Below are positions 6,187 through 8,279 of a stretch of 8,279 bases of DNA, piece by piece. This DNA comes from Acetobacteraceae bacterium (GTDB lineage Bacteria; Pseudomonadota; Alphaproteobacteria; Acetobacterales; Acetobacteraceae). The stretch is taken from positions 1-8,279 of the forward strand of contig CANFIE010000161.1 in the NCBI GenBank assembly GCA_947446625.1, read 5' to 3'. The notes below the pieces were generated by a model that was not told where the DNA came from, did not search any database, and was given only the letters and a program-made list of their open reading frames with translations. The position numbers and the translations under genes are program-made. Each line of letters begins with the position of its first letter. Within the stretch, counting starts at the first letter, position 1.

Positions 6187-6636
6187 ATGCGAAGCACCCT
6201 CACGCTCTGCCTTGCCCTTCCCCTGCTCCTTGCCGGCTGCGGCCGCCTGGGTCTCAGCAGCAGTGGCCCCGCCGCCACGCCTGGCAGTTCCACGCTGGAC
6301 GTGGACCAGGTGCGCGCCAGCGCCCCGGTGGTGGGTGAGTTGGTCCGCGCCGCCTCGGTCTGCGGCGTACCGGTTTCCATCACCGCGCAGGACCGCGCCG
6401 CCCGTATCGAAGCGGCCGCGCTGCAAATCGCCGCCCGCGATGGCGGCATGACCGCCCGCGACACCTACCTGCGCAGCGTGCAGCCGCCGACGTTTGACCC
6501 GCGCCGTCGGGGCCAGGACCGCGCCCAGTATTGCGGCCAGAAGCGCCTGGACGTGGAACGCATGGACGGCTTCCTGAACGGTGCCGACGGCGCCAGCCTG
6601 ACCCAGCGCGCCGAAGCCATCCGCTCCGGACGCTAG
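6187..6636 (+). CDS. Small predicted lipoprotein of unknown function (149 aa)
   Basis: I do not recognise a family. The N-terminus is a clear lipoprotein signal: MRSTLTLCLALPLLLAGCG, with lipobox LAGC and lipidated Cys18; Gly at +2 rather than Asp suggests outer-membrane sorting by the E. coli rule. A Ser/Pro/Gly-rich linker (about 20-37) follows, then a mostly helical domain. Two further cysteines, Cys59 (AASVCGVP) and Cys116 (AQYCGQKR), could form a disulfide in the periplasm. The domain is rich in Arg and Ala, and ends EAIRSGR. The ATG at 6187 is chosen because it alone gives the signal peptide; it lacks a good Shine-Dalgarno sequence. It starts 43 bases after kdgK on the same strand, so it may be read from the same transcript, and is followed by a strong terminator. 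A role in sugar-acid metabolism is not supported by its sequence. Confidence 0.78.
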   Translation: MRSTLTLCLALPLLLAGCGRLGLSSSGPAATPGSSTLDVDQVRASAPVVGELVRAASVCGVPVSITAQDRAARIEAAALQIAARDGGMTARDTYLRSVQPPTFDPRRRGQDRAQYCGQKRLDVERMDGFLNGADGASLTQRAEAIRSGR

Positions 6637-6683
6637 AGCGTGATTCGCACTGACGGAATCATCAGAACGGATTTCTTGCTCTA
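6634..6683 (+). repeat. Nested inverted repeat starting in the lipoprotein stop codon
   Basis: TAGAGC (6634-6639) and GCTCTA (6678-6683) are exact reverse complements; within them TGATTC (6641-6646) and GAATCA (6656-6661) are another exact pair. The first TAG is the stop codon of the lipoprotein gene. The form resembles short palindromic intergenic repeats common in alphaproteobacterial chromosomes; family membership is from general knowledge and not confirmed. The GAGCG...TGATTC wording also recalls the stem-loop repeat copies at 1625 and 6735. Confidence 0.45.
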
Positions 6684-6699
6684 ATTTCTAATAGTTACA

Positions 6700-6741
6700 G
6701 AGCACCATGCGCCCAACAGGGCGCATGGTGCTCCATGTTTT
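6700..6741 (+). terminator. Strong intrinsic terminator hairpin after lipoprotein gene
   Basis: GAGCACCATGCGCCC (6700-6714) and GGGCGCATGGTGCTC (6719-6733) are perfect 15-base reverse complements around the loop AACA, followed by CATGTTTT. This is the clearest terminator in the window and would end the plus-strand transcript carrying eda, kdgK and the lipoprotein gene. The stem is symmetrical, so it may also stop transcription from the amidase on the other strand, although that side (TGTAACTATT) has a poorer U-run. Confidence 0.8.
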
Positions 6742-6792
6742 AAGCGACTGATTCACGGCTTTCGGCGAAACCGCCTCAGCCGATCAGGCGCT
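6735..6792 (+). repeat. Stem-loop intergenic repeat, copy 2
   Basis: This plus-strand segment matches copy 1 (1625-1681, minus strand) over its full length at about 70%, with the identical core CTGATTCACG at 6748-6757. It folds as a stepped stem: AGCG (6743-6746) with CGCT (6789-6792), TGAT (6749-6752) with ATCA (6783-6786), CGGC (6756-6759) with GCCG (6779-6782), and GGCG (6764-6767) with CGCC (6772-6775 region), closing on an A-rich loop. A competing pair AGCCGA (6778-6783) / TCGGCT (6797-6802) could act instead on the amidase side. It lies directly after the terminator hairpin. Confidence 0.6.
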
Positions 6793-6809
6793 GAACTCGG
6801 CTCGCAAAA

Positions 6810-8096
6810 CTACCCCACCACGGCCTGGCGCACCCATTCCGCCCAGGCCAACGCCTCGCGGTCCTGGCCCATGCCGGTCACAATCTGCACCCCCAGCGGC
6901 AGCCCCTTGGCGCCGGTGGCCACCGGCACCGTCACGCAGGGCACCAGCAGGCTGGTCCAGATGAAGTTGAAGGCCGGGTCGCCAGTCCAGCCCAGCCCTT
7001 CGGGCGCTTCGCCCGGTGCGCTCGGCGTCAGCAGCGCATCCACACCCTGAATGGCCTCGGCGAAGGCGGCCTGGGCACTCACAAAAACCTGCCGCGCCGC
7101 CGCCAGCCCACCGGCCTGGCTCCGGCCCCAGCCCAGCCGCTCGGCCAGCCCTTCCGAAAGCTGGGCCGCGGCATTGTCAACTTCCCAGGCCAGCGCCTCG
7201 GCGCTCTCGGCATTCATCACCACCGGATGCGCCTGCACCAGCGCATTCACGGCGGCGGGCATTTCCAGCGGCACCACCGTGGCGCCGGCCTTGGCGGCGG
7301 CGGCGGCGGCGCGTTCCAGCAGGGCGCGAGTCTCGGCGCTGGCCATATCGGCCGTGGGGCCGAAGCACAGCCCCAGCCGCGGCGCCCGGCCCGGTTTCAC
7401 CTCAGGGTTGCCGAAGTCCAGCCCGGTGATCCCGCCCATGAACAGCGCCGCATCGCCAACGGTGCGGGTGATGACGCCAATGGTGTCCAGCGTCTCGCTC
7501 ATCACCTTCATGCCGGCGCGGTGCAGCGTGCCGAAGCTGGGCTTGAACCCAACCGCGCCGCAATAGGTCGCCGGCCGCACCACGCTGCCGGCGGTTTGCG
7601 TGCCAAACCCGGCATGGAAGAAGCCATCAGCAGCCCCCGCCGCCGAACCCGAGGACGAACCGCCCGGCGTATGGCCCAGATTGGCCGGGTTGGCGGTGGG
7701 CCCCGGCTGCCGGGTGGCGAATTCCGTGGTCACGGTCTTGCCCATCACCTGTGCCCCGGCGCGCCGCGCCAGCGCCACGCAGCCGGCATCGGAACGCGGC
7801 CGATGCCCAGCCCAAATCGGTGAACCGTATTGCGAGGGGAATTGCGCCGTATCCAGCACATCCTTCACGCCCAGGCTCAGCCCAAACAGCGGCCCGCGTG
7901 CGGAGGCCGGCAGCGCATCGGCGGCGGCGGCGGCGCGGCGCACCGCGGCCACATCCAGCCAGGCGAAAGCCTTCACCAGAGGCTCGCGCGCCGCAATGCG
8001 GTCAAGCAGCGCCTCGGTCAGCTCGGTTGCGGAAAGCGTACCGGCGCGCAGGCGCTGGGCGGCTTGGGTGGCGGGCAGAAGGGCAAGGTCGGTCAT
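6810..8096 (-). CDS. Amidase-signature (AS) family hydrolase
   Basis: Ser-cisSer-Lys hydrolase of the amidase-signature family, which cleaves carboxylic amides to acid and ammonia or amine. All three catalytic residues are visible: Lys78 in LGVKDVLDT, the cis-serine Ser147 in PGGSSSGSAAG (144-154), and the nucleophile Ser171 in GTQTAGSVVRPA (165-176); the 24-residue gap between the serines equals that of FAAH. The N-terminus (residues 5-40, LLPATQAAQRLRAG...ELTEALLDRIA) is the usual family helix pair, and the C-terminal NFIWTSLLVPCVTVPVA...LPLGVQIVTG block is also standard. At 428 residues it is shorter than most GatA subunits (about 480), and no gatB or gatC is nearby, so a stand-alone amidase is more likely than the tRNA amidotransferase subunit. 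No signal peptide, hence cytosolic. AAGG seven bases upstream supports the ATG at 8096. Substrate unknown. Confidence 0.93.
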   Translation of the reverse strand: MTDLALLPATQAAQRLRAGTLSATELTEALLDRIAAREPLVKAFAWLDVAAVRRAAAAADALPASARGPLFGLSLGVKDVLDTAQFPSQYGSPIWAGHRPRSDAGCVALARRAGAQVMGKTVTTEFATRQPGPTANPANLGHTPGGSSSGSAAGAADGFFHAGFGTQTAGSVVRPATYCGAVGFKPSFGTLHRAGMKVMSETLDTIGVITRTVGDAALFMGGITGLDFGNPEVKPGRAPRLGLCFGPTADMASAETRALLERAAAAAAKAGATVVPLEMPAAVNALVQAHPVVMNAESAEALAWEVDNAAAQLSEGLAERLGWGRSQAGGLAAARQVFVSAQAAFAEAIQGVDALLTPSAPGEAPEGLGWTGDPAFNFIWTSLLVPCVTVPVATGAKGLPLGVQIVTGMGQDREALAWAEWVRQAVVG

Positions 8097-8159
8097 GTTC
8101 CTACCTTAACCCGCAAGCCTGGGATGGCGCCAAGCCCCGCCGCACGGCAGATTGCGCCC

Positions 8160-8279
8160 ATGGCCAAACCCATCCGCGCCGCCCGAGCGCCCGACGGCGC
8201 CCTGACCTATGCCCTGCCCCTGGCCCCGGCTGACCTGCCGGCGGTCACGCCGCGCGCGCTGCTCAACGCCTGGGAAACC
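8160..8279 (+). CDS. 5' end of a hypothetical protein gene, cut by the window edge
   Basis: From the ATG at 8160 the frame stays open for 40 codons to the end of the window, beginning MAKPIRAARAPDGALTYALP and continuing with an Ala/Pro/Leu-rich stretch ending in LLNAWET. Codon use is GC-rich at third positions, as in the neighbouring genes. It is divergent from the amidase, with 63 bases between the two starts, which is room for a compact promoter. No strong Shine-Dalgarno sequence precedes the ATG, so the exact start is uncertain. There is too little sequence to name a family. Confidence 0.5.
   Translation, partial: MAKPIRAARAPDGALTYALPLAPADLPAVTPRALLNAWET

Noticed and set aside
5911..6636. 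Extended 241-codon version of the lipoprotein gene
   Set aside because: It would overlap the conserved 3' end of kdgK in another frame; only the start at 6187 yields a lipoprotein signal peptide.
7300..7320. GGCGGC triplet run inside the amidase gene
   Set aside because: It encodes a stretch of alanines in the amidase helix region on the minus strand; ordinary for high-GC coding DNA.
6810..8096. GatA subunit of the tRNA amidotransferase
   Set aside because: Shorter than usual GatA, and no gatB or gatC alongside; a stand-alone amidase fits better.

Overview
The window is GC-rich (well over 65% by eye) bacterial chromosome with tightly packed genes and GC-rich third codon positions. The gene types (an orphan Bug/TctC-type solute-binding protein, a GT61 glycosyltransferase with a helical-repeat N-terminus, KDG/KDPG metabolism, an amidase-signature enzyme) suggest an alphaproteobacterium, perhaps an Acetobacteraceae/Roseomonas-like organism. 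That placement is inference; there is no rRNA or other marker gene here.

Layout. 1-1626 (+): 3' part of a GT61 glycosyltransferase gene cut by the left edge. 1725-3029 (-): a CNNM/CorC-type (HlyC/YtfL-like) membrane protein with DUF21, two CBS domains and a CorC_HlyC domain, convergent with the glycosyltransferase. 3097-4071 (-): an exported Bug-family substrate-binding protein. 4072-4258: a divergent intergenic region containing an unusually AT-rich stretch. 4259-4549 (+): a small helical protein of unknown function. 4601-5230 and 5223-6143 (+): KDPG aldolase (eda) and 2-keto-3-deoxygluconate kinase (kdgK), overlapping by 8 bases. 6187-6636 (+): a small predicted lipoprotein. 6637-6809: a non-coding convergent region rich in inverted repeats, including a perfect 15-bp terminator hairpin. 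6810-8096 (-): an amidase-signature hydrolase. 8160-8279 (+): the start of a further gene cut by the right edge.

How the genes work together. The clear functional unit is eda-kdgK: KdgK phosphorylates 2-keto-3-deoxygluconate to KDPG, and Eda splits KDPG into pyruvate and glyceraldehyde-3-phosphate. Together they form the lower part of a hexuronate/sugar-acid route feeding the Entner-Doudoroff trunk. The divergent Bug protein could bind an organic or sugar acid, but no membrane permease genes (TctA/TctB) or upstream dehydratases are visible, so that link is speculative. The remaining genes look like independent housekeeping or accessory units.

I found no CRISPR array, transposase, phage, toxin-antitoxin, tRNA or rRNA gene, and no convincing new multi-gene system. 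The most interesting non-coding signal is a pair of related ~57-58-base stem-loop repeats at the two convergent gene junctions (1625-1681 on the minus strand and 6735-6792 on the plus strand), about 70% identical with a shared core CTGATTCACG.
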